NCBI GenBank assembly: GCA_016779325.1
Contig: JADHNU010000022.1
Location: 1-39,021, forward strand
DNA length: 39,021 bases
Reading direction: 5' to 3'
From: Pseudomonadales bacterium
GTDB lineage: Bacteria > Pseudomonadota > Gammaproteobacteria > Pseudomonadales > Azotimanducaceae
How positions within the stretch are numbered: the first letter of the stretch is position 1; every line of letters starts with the position of its first letter. This document shows positions 8,112-16,514 of the stretch, in pieces. Made by a program: the position numbers and the translations under genes. Below the pieces are notes generated by a model. The model was given only the letters and a program-made list of their open reading frames with translations, was not told where the DNA came from and searched no databases.

Positions 8112-9520
8112 TAGAGCGGGTCAAGCCGCGTTGGCGTGCGCATGGTCACGAACTCCTCCGCCGCCGTAGGATGAATGCCCACGGTGGCGTCAAACTGCGC
8201 CTTCGTCGCGCCGGCGACGATGGCCACGGCCAGGCCCTGGATGAGTTCTCCCGCATCGGGGCCGACCATGTGAGCCGCCACCACGCGATCATCGGACCGG
8301 CGAACAATGAGCTTCATAAAGGTGCGCTCTTCCCGACCCGTTAGGGTGTGCTTCATGGGCCGGAAGCTGGCTTCATAAATGGCCAGCGCGCCATGCTTCA
8401 GGCGCGCGACCTCTTCCGTGGGCCCGACCGTCCCGATGTTGGGCTGGCAGAACACCGCCGTGGGGATGAGGTCGTAGTCCACGGGGGGCACGGCCACGGT
8501 GCCAAAGGCCTGCTCCGTAAAGGCCATGGCTTCCCGAATGGCCACCGGCGTTAGCTGGGCACGGTTAATCACATCGCCCAGGGCGTAGATGCTGGGCACG
8601 CTGCTCTGGAGCTGTTCGTTCACGAGCACCCGACCGTCTTCCCCAAGGGCCACGCCCACCGCTTCCAGGCCAAGCCCTTCCGTGAGGGGATGGCGCCCGG
8701 TGGCGTACATCACCAGATCCGTGGTGAGCGTCGATGCGCCACTTCGCGCTTGCTCGTCTTCGCCTTCGCTGCTCCGTTCATGCAGCGTAAGGGTAAGCGC
8801 CCCCTGCGCGTCGCGGCTCAGGGCCTGCACGTCCGTTTCCAGACGGAGGGTAATGCCGAGCTTCCGGAGTTCCCCCATGACAAAGCCACGAACATCGGCA
8901 TCGAAGCCGCGAAGGATCAGGGGGCCGCGATAAACGAGCGTTGTATCCACCCCCAAGCCATGAAGGATGCTGGCGAACTCCACCGCGATATAGCCGCCCC
9001 CTACCACCACGGCGCGCTTGGGAAGCGCATCGAGGTAGAACATTTCAAAGCTGGTGACGGCATGCTCAATCCCGGGGATCGTCGGCAGGCTTGGGGTGCT
9101 GCCCGTGGCGATCAGAATGCGTTCGGCGCGATAAACGGCACCGCCCACGGTGACTTCCTGCGCGCCCGTGATCCGCGCCTGGCCCCGGAGAATGGTGACG
9201 CCGGCGCCGCTTAACAGATTGCCGTAGACGCCATTGAGCCGTTCGATTTCTCGCGTTTTGTTGTCCCGAAGGGTGGCCCAGGAAAAGCTTGGGGGCGACA
9301 CGGTAAAGCCGTACCCCTGGGCATCTTCAAAGGCCTCGGGGAAATGGGAACCGTAGACAAAGAGTTTTTTGGGCACACAGCCCACGTTGACGCAGGTGCC
9401 GCCGAGGGGGCCCGCTTCCACCACGGCGACCCGAGCGCCGCTTTGGGCCGCCATGCGGCTCGCGCGCACGCCGCCGGAGCCGGCACCGATTACCAGAAGA
9501 TCATAGTCAAAGGCCGTCAT
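8111..9520 (-). CDS. gor: glutathione-disulfide reductase
   Basis: The 469-residue flavoenzyme should reduce glutathione disulfide with NADPH in the cytoplasm. The FAD motif GAGSGGVRASR is near residues 12-22. The redox-active disulfide is C43 and C48 in GGTCVNVGCVPKK. The NAD(P) site GGGYIAVEFA is near 175. The C-terminal HPTAAEEFVTM supplies the catalytic histidine and glutamate. The start is the ATG at 9520, with GGAG about ten bases before it inside the end of the upstream gene; a longer frame to 9550 would add ten residues within the coding region of the alcohol dehydrogenase. The gene starts four bases after the dehydrogenase stop and overlaps the DUF429 gene, so the three form an operon. 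Confidence 0.93.
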   Translation of the reverse strand: MTAFDYDLLVIGAGSGGVRASRMAAQSGARVAVVEAGPLGGTCVNVGCVPKKLFVYGSHFPEAFEDAQGYGFTVSPPSFSWATLRDNKTREIERLNGVYGNLLSGAGVTILRGQARITGAQEVTVGGAVYRAERILIATGSTPSLPTIPGIEHAVTSFEMFYLDALPKRAVVVGGGYIAVEFASILHGLGVDTTLVYRGPLILRGFDADVRGFVMGELRKLGITLRLETDVQALSRDAQGALTLTLHERSSEGEDEQARSGASTLTTDLVMYATGRHPLTEGLGLEAVGVALGEDGRVLVNEQLQSSVPSIYALGDVINRAQLTPVAIREAMAFTEQAFGTVAVPPVDYDLIPTAVFCQPNIGTVGPTEEVARLKHGALAIYEASFRPMKHTLTGREERTFMKLIVRRSDDRVVAAHMVGPDAGELIQGLAVAIVAGATKAQFDATVGIHPTAAEEFVTMRTPTRLDPL

Positions 9521-9524
9521 CGCC

Positions 9525-10571
9525 CTACTCCTCGTAGCTGAGCACCGCACGCCCGGCGATTTGCCCCTGCTTCAAGCCCGCAAGGATCTGCCCTGCCGCC
9601 TCCGGCGGATGGCTTGCGATCGCCACCGGGGGAATTTTCCCCGCCCGCACGAGCGCCATGAGTTCGTCCATATCTTGCAAGCTGCCCACGTAGTTGCCTT
9701 CCACGGTCCTGGCCTGCATGGGGAAGAAGGGCAAGGGGAAACGCAGTTCCCCGCCGTACATGCCGACGACGATGAGCTTGCCGCCCTTCCTTAGGCTGGC
9801 GAGGGCCAAGCCGCTACTGGGCTCCGAACCTACGAAGTCGATGACGGCTAAGGCCCCGCCGCCCGTGAGCTGCTTCAGGGTTTTTGCGGCGTCGGCGTCC
9901 GTGGCATTCACAACGGCGGCAGCGCCCGCCGCCGTGGCTGCGGCAAGTTTGCCGTCGTCGACGTCGACAACAATGGGTTTCATCCCGAAGGCCGCCTGAG
10001 CAATGGCCAGCGCCATCATGCCAAGGCCGCCGGCCCCGAGCAGTACCAGGTGATCCCCTTCCCCCAGCGCAGGCACGCGCTTCAGGGCGGCGTAGGTGGT
10101 CAGACCGGAGCACGCATAGGTCGCGGCAAGCTTGGGATCGGTGGTGCCCGGATCGAAAAGATAGCGGCCATGGGGCACCAGCACGTGATCGCCGAAGCCG
10201 CCCGCTTTCTGGATGCCAAGGTTCTGCGGGGCCAGGCACAGCTGCTCATCGCCCCGGGTACAGGTCGCGCAGCCACCACAGCCGATCCACGGGTAGGCCA
10301 CGCGAAGATCGCCCAGGACAACTCCCTCCGCGTCCGGACCCACGGCGACCACTTCGCCGATGATCTCATGGCCAAGGGTCATGCCCTCCCGGGCCACGGG
10401 CAGCGCCTTCCCCCCGCCCAAATCAAACACGCCATCATGGAGGTGGACATCGGAGTGGCACACGCCACAGGCGACGGTCCGCAGGAGGATCTCCGTGCCC
10501 TGGGGGCTTGGGGTCGGGCTTTCTAGCCAAGCCAGGGGGGTGCCGGCACCGGTCGTTTGAAGCTGCTTCAT
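9525..10571 (-). CDS. zinc-dependent alcohol dehydrogenase
   Basis: The 348-residue protein is a medium-chain dehydrogenase/reductase. The catalytic zinc ligands are C38 (in ACGVCHSD) and the GHE at 67-69. The structural zinc is held by C98, C101, C104 and C112 in GCGGCATCTRGDEQLC. GAGGLGMMALAIAQ in the middle is the Rossmann NAD(P) loop. It should oxidise an alcohol or reduce an aldehyde; the substrate is not readable. It is the first gene of an operon with gor and the DUF429 gene, which suggests a role in aldehyde or oxidative stress handling (inference). It is divergent from the ThDP enzyme gene. A TACACT hexamer lies about 31 bases before the ATG. Confidence 0.92.
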   Translation of the reverse strand: MKQLQTTGAGTPLAWLESPTPSPQGTEILLRTVACGVCHSDVHLHDGVFDLGGGKALPVAREGMTLGHEIIGEVVAVGPDAEGVVLGDLRVAYPWIGCGGCATCTRGDEQLCLAPQNLGIQKAGGFGDHVLVPHGRYLFDPGTTDPKLAATYACSGLTTYAALKRVPALGEGDHLVLLGAGGLGMMALAIAQAAFGMKPIVVDVDDGKLAAATAAGAAAVVNATDADAAKTLKQLTGGGALAVIDFVGSEPSSGLALASLRKGGKLIVVGMYGGELRFPLPFFPMQARTVEGNYVGSLQDMDELMALVRAGKIPPVAIASHPPEAAGQILAGLKQGQIAGRAVLSYEE

Positions 10572-10602
10572 GGGAGGGTCTCCGCCTCAGTCGATTTTTC
10601 CC

Positions 10603-10608
10603 AGTGTA
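10603..10608 (-). promoter_or_regulatory. putative -10 box (TACACT) of the alcohol dehydrogenase operon
   Basis: Read on the minus strand, TACACT ends 31 bases before the ATG at 10571. It mirrors the TACACT of the divergent gene. A TGAAGG 17 bases upstream is a weak -35 candidate. Confidence 0.35.
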
Positions 10609-10609
10609 C

Positions 10610-10680
10610 CTGGGCGGGCCACCCCCTTCAGCATTTCAAGCGCCCTCGGGCCGAGGACTGGGCTACACTGGGCGGGTCAC
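10610..10680. repeat. two copies of a 13-base repeat in the divergent promoter region
   Basis: CTGGGCGGGCCAC at 10610-10622 and CTGGGCGGGTCAC at 10668-10680 differ at one position and lie 58 bases apart on the same strand. Both touch or flank a TACACT hexamer. They could be a pair of operator sites shared by the alcohol dehydrogenase operon and the ThDP enzyme gene, or chance GC-rich similarity. Confidence 0.35.
10664..10669 (+). promoter_or_regulatory. putative -10 box (TACACT) of the ThDP enzyme gene
   Basis: TACACT ends 29 bases before the ATG at 10699, the spacing expected for a promoter with a short leader. No good -35 box is seen. Confidence 0.4.
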
Positions 10681-10698
10681 TTTGGGGAGAAAAATCAC

Positions 10699-12243
10699 AT
10701 GAACGGTGCGCAAAGTTTGGTGCAAACCCTGGTCGATGCTGGGGTAACGGTGTGCTTTACGAATCCCGGCACAAGCGAGATGCATTTTGTGGCGGCGCTG
10801 GACGATAACCCCGAGATGCGCTGCGTCCTTGGGCTGTTTGAGGGGGTGGTGAGCGGTGCCGCCGATGGCTACGCGCGTATGGCGGATCGCCCCGCCGCTA
10901 CCCTCCTCCACCTGGGTCCAGGACTGGGCAACGCCTTAGCCAACCTTCACAACGCTAAGCGGGCGCACACGCCCATGGTCAATATCGTGGGCGACCACGC
11001 AACCTACCATGCCCACTTCGATGCGCCCCTCACGTCCGACGTGGAGGGGGTCGCCCGCCCCATGTCCCAATGGCTTCGCCGTTCCCGCTATGCCGCGGAA
11101 GTGGCCCGGGACGGCGCCGAGGCGGTGCGCGCAGCTTTGACGGCGCCGGGGCAGATTGCCACCCTGGTGCTTCCGGCCGATACGGCCTGGGATGAGGCCC
11201 CCGGTGCTGCCGCGCCCCTCCCCGTGCCCGCCCGCCCAGCGCCCCAGCCGGAAGCGATTGCCGCCGCGGTGGCCGCACTGCAAAGCGGCGAGCCATGCGT
11301 TCTGCTGATGAATGGCCAGGCCCTGCGGGCGCCGGCCCTCAGGCAGGCCGCTCGCCTTGAAGCCGTAAGTGGCGCCCGCCTCTTTCACGACACCTTCGTG
11401 TCGCGCCTAACCCGCGGCCCCGGGCTCCCCGCCCCGGAGCGCCTTCCCTATTTTGGGGAGCAGGCCCTTGAAGCGCTCGCGGGCACCGCGCATTTGATTC
11501 TGGTGGGCACCCGTCCCCCCGTGTCCTTCTTCGCCTACCCCGATAAGCCGAGCTCCCTGGTGCCGGAGGGCTGCCAGGTGCATAGCCTTGTGGGCGCTGA
11601 GGGCGATGCCCTGGCTGCGCTGACTGCGGTAGCGGACGGTCTCGGCGCGCCGGCGACGGTCACTCCGGCTCTGCCCCCGCGCCCTGAAGCGCCCAAGCCC
11701 GGCCCCCTCACGCCGGAAACCATCGCAGCCAGTGTCGGGGCGCTCATGCCCGATCAGGCCATCGTTGTGGATGAGGCGGCGACTTCCGGCTTTGCCTTGC
11801 CCGCGGCCACGGCCGGCGGGCCCACTCACGATTGGCTCGCGCTCACAGGGGGCGCGATTGGGCAAGGACTGCCCACGGCCGTCGGCGCCGCCGTCGCCTG
11901 CCCCGATCGCAAGGTGCTGTGTATGCAGGCCGATGGCTCCGCGATGTATACGGTACAGGCGCTCTGGACCATGGCTCGGGAGAAGCTCGACGTGGTCACG
12001 GTGATCTTCTCGAACCGGAAGTACGCCATTTTGCAGGTGGAGTTTATGCGCGTCGGTGCCCATAACCCGGGGCCGAAGGCCATGAGCATGCTTGACCTGT
12101 CCAACCCCGACATTGATTGGGTGGCGATGGCCGCCGCCATGGGCGTGGAGGCCGAGCGCGTGGACGACGCCTCGGCGTTTCACGACGCCTTCGCCCGGGC
12201 CGTGGCCGCGAAGGGGCCGCGGCTCATTGAGGCGGTAATCTAA
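10699..12243 (+). CDS. thiamine diphosphate-dependent enzyme, acetolactate synthase large subunit-like
   Basis: The 514-residue protein has the three-domain layout of ThDP decarboxylases. The N-terminal pyrimidine-binding domain has FTNPGTSEMHF and the catalytic glutamate E48 in LFEGVVSGAADGYARM. The C-terminal domain has TGGAIGQGLPTAVGAA and a diphosphate/Mg2+ motif beginning ADGSAMYTVQALW, with Ala in place of the usual first Gly. It resembles stand-alone acetolactate synthase homologues that lack a regulatory subunit gene; none is next door. It probably joins or decarboxylates a 2-oxo acid, but true acetolactate synthesis is not certain. The ATG at 10699 is preceded by GGGGAGA; upstream in-frame starts fall in the promoter. 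Its stop overlaps the convergent globin-like gene by four bases. Confidence 0.85.
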   Translation: MNGAQSLVQTLVDAGVTVCFTNPGTSEMHFVAALDDNPEMRCVLGLFEGVVSGAADGYARMADRPAATLLHLGPGLGNALANLHNAKRAHTPMVNIVGDHATYHAHFDAPLTSDVEGVARPMSQWLRRSRYAAEVARDGAEAVRAALTAPGQIATLVLPADTAWDEAPGAAAPLPVPARPAPQPEAIAAAVAALQSGEPCVLLMNGQALRAPALRQAARLEAVSGARLFHDTFVSRLTRGPGLPAPERLPYFGEQALEALAGTAHLILVGTRPPVSFFAYPDKPSSLVPEGCQVHSLVGAEGDALAALTAVADGLGAPATVTPALPPRPEAPKPGPLTPETIAASVGALMPDQAIVVDEAATSGFALPAATAGGPTHDWLALTGGAIGQGLPTAVGAAVACPDRKVLCMQADGSAMYTVQALWTMAREKLDVVTVIFSNRKYAILQVEFMRVGAHNPGPKAMSMLDLSNPDIDWVAMAAAMGVEAERVDDASAFHDAFARAVAAKGPRLIEAVI

Positions 12244-12614
12244 GGGTTTCGGCGGAGGATCGCGCCTAAAAGGTGATCGCAGCGCGCCTTGAGCGCTGCG
12301 GTCTCCTCAAAGCCCTCAACATAAGCGCTGAGTACGGCCGTAAGGCCCTTGAACAGCGCTTCGTACCCCGCCGCCGTGGCGCCGTAGCTCCGGTGGTTTG
12401 GGATTTCGAAGTCCATGAGCGCATCGAGGGCCGCTTCCTCCAGGAGGAGCAGGTCGAAAATCCCACTCAGCATGCGCCCTCGCATGCCCTGGTCCATGTG
12501 GGCCGTGGCAGCAGCGGAGGGCCCGTGGGCATCGATCATCTTTGCCCACAGCGCGCCCTCAAGATCCTCCGCAGCCGCCCGCTCCAGCACCCGCCAAAGC
12601 GCATCCGTGCTCAT
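12240..12614 (-). CDS. small globin-like protein (tentative)
   Basis: The 124-residue, mostly helical protein has no signal peptide. The order of HMDQGMRGRML near 39-49, then FEIPNHRSYGA at 69-79, then a Y/LF/L-spaced helix resembles the second half of small bacterial globins. In those, a proximal histidine is followed by xxYGVxxxxY; H74 would be the haem ligand. This is pattern recognition only, and it could be an unrelated helical protein. The ATG at 12614 shares one base with the stop (TGATG) of the Baeyer-Villiger monooxygenase gene, so the two are translationally coupled. A globin next to a flavin monooxygenase could supply or sense oxygen, but that is inference. Confidence 0.55.
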   Translation of the reverse strand: MSTDALWRVLERAAAEDLEGALWAKMIDAHGPSAAATAHMDQGMRGRMLSGIFDLLLLEEAALDALMDFEIPNHRSYGATAAGYEALFKGLTAVLSAYVEGFEETAALKARCDHLLGAILRRNP

Positions 12615-14218
12615 CAAGCGGCGCGCTCAAAGCCCTCGTAACCCGCGGCCTTCACCGCATCGCACTTTTCGCAATAGGCCGGGAAGCCAAGATAGGGCAT
12701 GAACACCCGCGGTTTCCCAGGGATGTTGGCCCCGACATACCAGGAGTTACAGCTCGGATAGATGGTGGCATTGCCCACTTCATTGACGTGGCCCACCCAA
12801 GCGTCCTGGGCCCCCTGCTGAGCTTCCATGGTGCTGAGGCCCGCCGCTTTCGTATCGGCGATGGCGTCGGTGATGAAGCGTACGTGCTGCTCGATGGACG
12901 GCAACATGTTGGTGAGAACAGAAGGGGAGCCGGGGCCCGTCACCGTAAAGAGGTTCGGGAAGCCCACCACCTGTAGTCCCAGGTAGGTCTTCGGCCCTTC
13001 CGCCCAGGCGTCACTCAGCTTTTGCCCCGCCCGACCCCGAATATCGATGCGACTGAGCGCCCCGGTCATGGCATCAAAGCCCGTGGCAAAGACCACCGCA
13101 TCGACCTCGAAGCGGCCACTTTCCGTTTCCACGCCGTCCTCATAGAGCCCTTTCAGGGGCGTTTCCTGGAGATCGACGAGGCTGACATGGGGTTGATTGA
13201 AGGTTTCGAAATAGCCCGAATCGGCGCACAACCGCTTACAGCCAACGGCCGTATCGGGAAGGAGTTTGGCTGCGGTTGCCGGATCCTTGACCTTTTGACG
13301 AATCTTATTGCGGATGAATTCGGCGGCGTATTCGTTGGCTTCCGCGCTAAGGCCCATGTCCCCAAAGGCGCGCATGAAAAGGAGGCCGCCAAGCTGCCAG
13401 TGGTATTCAAACTGCGCCTCTCGTTCCTCCGGGGACGCTTCGAGTACGGAACCCTGGTTCGAGGGGTGGCGCGCGCCAAAGCCGATGGTCTCTTGGGCGT
13501 TGCGGGCCCGAAGATCGGCGTAGTTTTTCTTGATCGCCGCTTCCAGGGTGGGATCCAAGGGCTTGTTCTGGGCCGGCACGGAATGGTTCGGGGTCCGCTG
13601 GAAAACCGTGAGGGATTTAGCCTGCTGAGCGATAAGCGGAATGGACTGAATGCCCGAAGACCCGGTCCCAAGTACGGCCACCCGCTTGCCCGTGAAATCG
13701 ACCCCTTCCTTCGGCCAGCGTCCCGTGTGGTAGATGGGGCCCTTGAAGCGCTCCGCGCCGTCGATTTCCGGCACATTGGGCACGGAGAGGCAGCCCGTTG
13801 CCATCACGACAAACTGCGCCTGGAAGGTTTGTCCCCTCTCCGTGGTAACGCTCCAGCGCTTGGCCGCTTCATCAAAGTGGGCGCTGAGCACCCGGGTGTT
13901 GAACTCGATGTCCCGGCGGAGGTCGAAGCGCTCCGCAACGTGCTGACAATAAGCCAGGATTTCTGGCTGGGGGGCGTAGCGCTCACTCCACTGCCATTCT
14001 TGCTGAAGGGCTTCATCGAACTGGTAGGAGTACTCGAGGGACTCGACGTCGCAGCGGGCGCCGGGATAGCGATTCCAGTACCACGTCCCACCCACGTCGC
14101 TGCCCGCCTCGAGGACCTGCGCCCGAAGTCCCAATTGCCGGGCCCGGTGGAGCATGTACATGCCCCCGAAGCCCGCCCCGACCACTAATACGTCTAGCTG
14201 ATTTGTTGCTTCGCTCAT
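12614..14218 (-). CDS. flavin-containing Baeyer-Villiger monooxygenase
   Basis: The 534-residue FAD/NADPH enzyme has the first dinucleotide site GAGFGGMYMLHRA at 14-26, then DVGGTWYWNRYPGARCD at 41-57. The Baeyer-Villiger fingerprint FKGPIYHTGRWP at 158-169 fits the FxGxxxHxxxWP pattern exactly. The second site GTGSSGIQSIP is near 184-194. Such enzymes insert one oxygen atom next to a ketone to give an ester or lactone; the closest style is the cyclohexanone/steroid monooxygenase group. The ketone substrate is unknown. GGGAGG precedes the ATG. The DUF1295 gene ends 74 bases upstream on the same strand, and a globin-like gene overlaps its stop. Confidence 0.93.
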   Translation of the reverse strand: MSEATNQLDVLVVGAGFGGMYMLHRARQLGLRAQVLEAGSDVGGTWYWNRYPGARCDVESLEYSYQFDEALQQEWQWSERYAPQPEILAYCQHVAERFDLRRDIEFNTRVLSAHFDEAAKRWSVTTERGQTFQAQFVVMATGCLSVPNVPEIDGAERFKGPIYHTGRWPKEGVDFTGKRVAVLGTGSSGIQSIPLIAQQAKSLTVFQRTPNHSVPAQNKPLDPTLEAAIKKNYADLRARNAQETIGFGARHPSNQGSVLEASPEEREAQFEYHWQLGGLLFMRAFGDMGLSAEANEYAAEFIRNKIRQKVKDPATAAKLLPDTAVGCKRLCADSGYFETFNQPHVSLVDLQETPLKGLYEDGVETESGRFEVDAVVFATGFDAMTGALSRIDIRGRAGQKLSDAWAEGPKTYLGLQVVGFPNLFTVTGPGSPSVLTNMLPSIEQHVRFITDAIADTKAAGLSTMEAQQGAQDAWVGHVNEVGNATIYPSCNSWYVGANIPGKPRVFMPYLGFPAYCEKCDAVKAAGYEGFERAA

Positions 14219-14292
14219 GCTTTGGCCCTCCCCAGGCTTCTGCGTTGTTCTTCGATCATGGCCCAGCGGTGCCGACAGACCAAGCCCCCACC

Positions 14293-15177
14293 CTAGCCCT
14301 TAACCCGGCCTAGGGGGCGGGGAAAAAGCACTGGCGTGCGCGCCAGGTAGGCCTGATAAAGCGGATCCTGGCCCCAACGCTTTTTGCCGCGGGCGGCCAA
14401 AAGCGGGATGCCGCTGATCCGCGTAAGCAGGACATAGACGAACACCGGGCTCAGTAAGGTGAGGTATTGCCAGCCGCCAAGGGTGGGCAGGGCCACGAGG
14501 GTCACGCCCAGCCAAAGGAGAATTTCGCCGAGATAGTTCGGGTGACGACACAGGGACCAAAGCCCCGTCTCAATAAAGGCGCCGGCATTTTCTGGCTTTG
14601 CACGGTGGGCGCGCTTTTGCGCATCGGCCACCGTCTCGAGGACAAAGCCAAGGACCCATAGGCCCGCGCCCAAGGCCGCGAGAAGCCCGAGCGGCGGCTG
14701 CTGCGTACTCGCCATCCCAGCCAGCGCAGCGCCCATGGTGATGAGCACCCAAAGGCCCTGGAGGGTCCAGGTCATTAAGAAGCGAGGAAAGGAGACCTTG
14801 AGGGCATCAAAGCGCCCATCGCGGCCGTCGGCGCGCACCCGGGCGAAGAGAAAGGTGCCCAGGCGAAGGGCCCAGATGATGACCATGCCCGCGAGCAGCA
14901 GCACCCGGGGCTCGGAGGCGCCGGTCAGCCACAGCGTGCCACCCGCCAGGGTCAGGTAGGTTATGGACCCGGTGGCGTCGAAGAAGTGCTCCGTTCTCGC
15001 CAAGAAGGACGGGATGAATACCACCCAATTGAGCGCAAAGGCCCATAGGGCGGCGAGGGCAAAGAGGGGGTAGCCCGCCACCTCCCGGGTGCCCTGACTT
15101 CCGGCCCAAGCCCAAAGTAGACCAAGCGCCACGGCAATGGCCGTGCCGCCAAGGGCGCCGCGTTCCGCCTTTGTCAT
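14293..15177 (-). CDS. DUF1295 membrane protein (steroid reductase / isoprenylcysteine methyltransferase-like)
   Basis: The 294-residue protein has about seven membrane segments. The C-terminal GLWSLCRHPNYLGEILLWLG motif is the signature of DUF1295 and of the related steroid 5-alpha-reductase and ICMT-like families, where the HPNY/E region binds the cofactor (NADPH or S-adenosylmethionine). It is likely an inner-membrane enzyme acting on a lipid or steroid-like substrate. GGGGAG precedes the ATG by eight bases. It is followed by the Baeyer-Villiger monooxygenase gene, so a joint role in breaking down cyclic or steroid-like ketones is possible (inference). It is divergent from the lytic transglycosylase gene. 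Confidence 0.85.
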   Translation of the reverse strand: MTKAERGALGGTAIAVALGLLWAWAGSQGTREVAGYPLFALAALWAFALNWVVFIPSFLARTEHFFDATGSITYLTLAGGTLWLTGASEPRVLLLAGMVIIWALRLGTFLFARVRADGRDGRFDALKVSFPRFLMTWTLQGLWVLITMGAALAGMASTQQPPLGLLAALGAGLWVLGFVLETVADAQKRAHRAKPENAGAFIETGLWSLCRHPNYLGEILLWLGVTLVALPTLGGWQYLTLLSPVFVYVLLTRISGIPLLAARGKKRWGQDPLYQAYLARTPVLFPRPLGRVKG

Positions 15178-15234
15178 CGTGCTTACTCCCCTGTCCAGTG
15201 CGCCGCAACCCTAGGGCCTTGGAAAGGCTCATGC

Positions 15235-15240
15235 TAGGCT
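15235..15240 (+). promoter_or_regulatory. putative -10 box (TAGGCT) of the transglycosylase-UGSC operon
   Basis: TAGGCT lies 43 bases before the GTG at 15284 and fits the TAnnCT pattern seen before other genes in the window. No clear -35 box was found. Confidence 0.3.
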
Positions 15241-15283
15241 CGGCGGCCTGTCGCGCCGTGTTTTGGTAACTTCTGGAGCCTTT

Positions 15284-16504
15284 GTGAGTCCTTTTGCCCC
15301 GCGCCTTTATACCGCCGTTTTACTCCTTTGCGCAGCCCTTGGCGCCCGAGGCGAGGCGCCGGAGGGGTTTGCGGCCTGCGTCTCGGGTCTTGGGGAAGCG
15401 GCGGCCGCGGAGGGCGTTGGATCGTCTACGCGCCAGGCCGCTATGGCCGCAACGCAGTTCGTACCCCGGGTGCTCGAGCTTGATCGGAGCCAGCCCGAGT
15501 TCACCACCCCCTTTAGCCGCTACTTCGGGCTTCGCGTCAGCGAGGGGCGCATCGCTGCCGGGCAGCAACGCTTTCGCGAGCGCCAGTCCCTGCTTAGCCA
15601 GGTCTATGAACGCAGTGGGGTACCGGGCCACTATTTGGTGGCTTTTTGGGGCCTAGAAACCAACTTCGGTAGCTACCTCGGCAAGATGCCACTTCTCGGA
15701 TCCCTCGCCACCCTCGCCTGCGATCCTCGCCGCCCGACCTTCTTTCGTCAGCAGTGGGTAGCGGCGACGAAGCTACTCGATCGAGGCGATCTTAGCTTCG
15801 ATCGCCTTGAGGGCAGCTGGGCGGGGGCCCTGGGGCACGTGCAGTTCATGCCTTCGGTCTACCTGAGCTATGCCCAAGATGGCGACGGCGACGGCCGCGC
15901 CGATCTTTTCGGGAGTGTCGACGACGCCATGGTGAGCGCCGGTGCCTTTCTTCAGGGCCTCGGCTGGGCACGGGGAGAACGCTGGGGCCGGGAGGTGCGC
16001 TTGCCCGAGGGCTTCGACTACGGCTTGGCTGGGCGCGGACAAAAGCGCCCCCTCAGCTTTTGGCGGGCCCAGGGTGTGCGGCAGGCCGACGGTGGCGCGC
16101 TCCCCCCCGGGGATCTGACTGCCGCGCTCCTCGTTCCGTCGGGCCATGCCGGACCGGCCTTCCTTGTTTATCGGAACTTTGACGTCATCATGGGTTGGAA
16201 CCGCAGTGAATTTTATGCCCTGAGCGTCGGCATTCTTGCCGATGCCATCGCCGAAGGGCGGCGTCTGCATCGTCCTCCGCCTGCCGAGGAGCTTCGCCTG
16301 TCCATGGATCAGGTGCGCGATCTCCAGACCGCCCTCGTCGCCCGCGGCCATCTCGATGGCGAGGTGGATGGCCTACTCGGCCCCGCCACTCGCGCAGCCC
16401 TTGCCCGCGCGGAGGCCGAATTCGGGCTGATTGCCGATGGCCATCCCGATGCGGAAGCCTTCGCCGCCCTCGGCCTCACCCTAGCCTCACCCCCACAAGC
16501 TTAA
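15284..16504 (+). CDS. lytic murein transglycosylase, MltB family, with peptidoglycan-binding domain
   Basis: The 406-residue exported protein should cleave the glycan strands of peptidoglycan in the periplasm. An N-terminal hydrophobic signal lies at about residues 8-20. The catalytic glutamate is E125 in FWGLETNFGSYLG. GALGHVQFMPSVYL and the DGDGDGRADL stretch are typical of the MltB/Slt35 fold. The last 65 residues (MDQVRDLQTALVARGHLDGE, then DGLLGPATRAAL) are a peptidoglycan-binding domain of the PG_binding_1 type. The GTG at 15284 is chosen because CTGGAG lies seven bases before it; a TTG at 15263 would put the signal further in. The next gene starts ten bases later, so it may lead the UGSC operon or simply be read through. 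Confidence 0.88.
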   Translation: MSPFAPRLYTAVLLLCAALGARGEAPEGFAACVSGLGEAAAAEGVGSSTRQAAMAATQFVPRVLELDRSQPEFTTPFSRYFGLRVSEGRIAAGQQRFRERQSLLSQVYERSGVPGHYLVAFWGLETNFGSYLGKMPLLGSLATLACDPRRPTFFRQQWVAATKLLDRGDLSFDRLEGSWAGALGHVQFMPSVYLSYAQDGDGDGRADLFGSVDDAMVSAGAFLQGLGWARGERWGREVRLPEGFDYGLAGRGQKRPLSFWRAQGVRQADGGALPPGDLTAALLVPSGHAGPAFLVYRNFDVIMGWNRSEFYALSVGILADAIAEGRRLHRPPPAEELRLSMDQVRDLQTALVARGHLDGEVDGLLGPATRAALARAEAEFGLIADGHPDAEAFAALGLTLASPPQA

Positions 16505-16514
16505 GGAAATCGTT

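Noticed and set aside
13022-14188. Plus-strand reading frame of 388 codons opposite the Baeyer-Villiger monooxygenase
   Set aside because: The minus strand carries all enzyme motifs; the mirror frame shows no domain.
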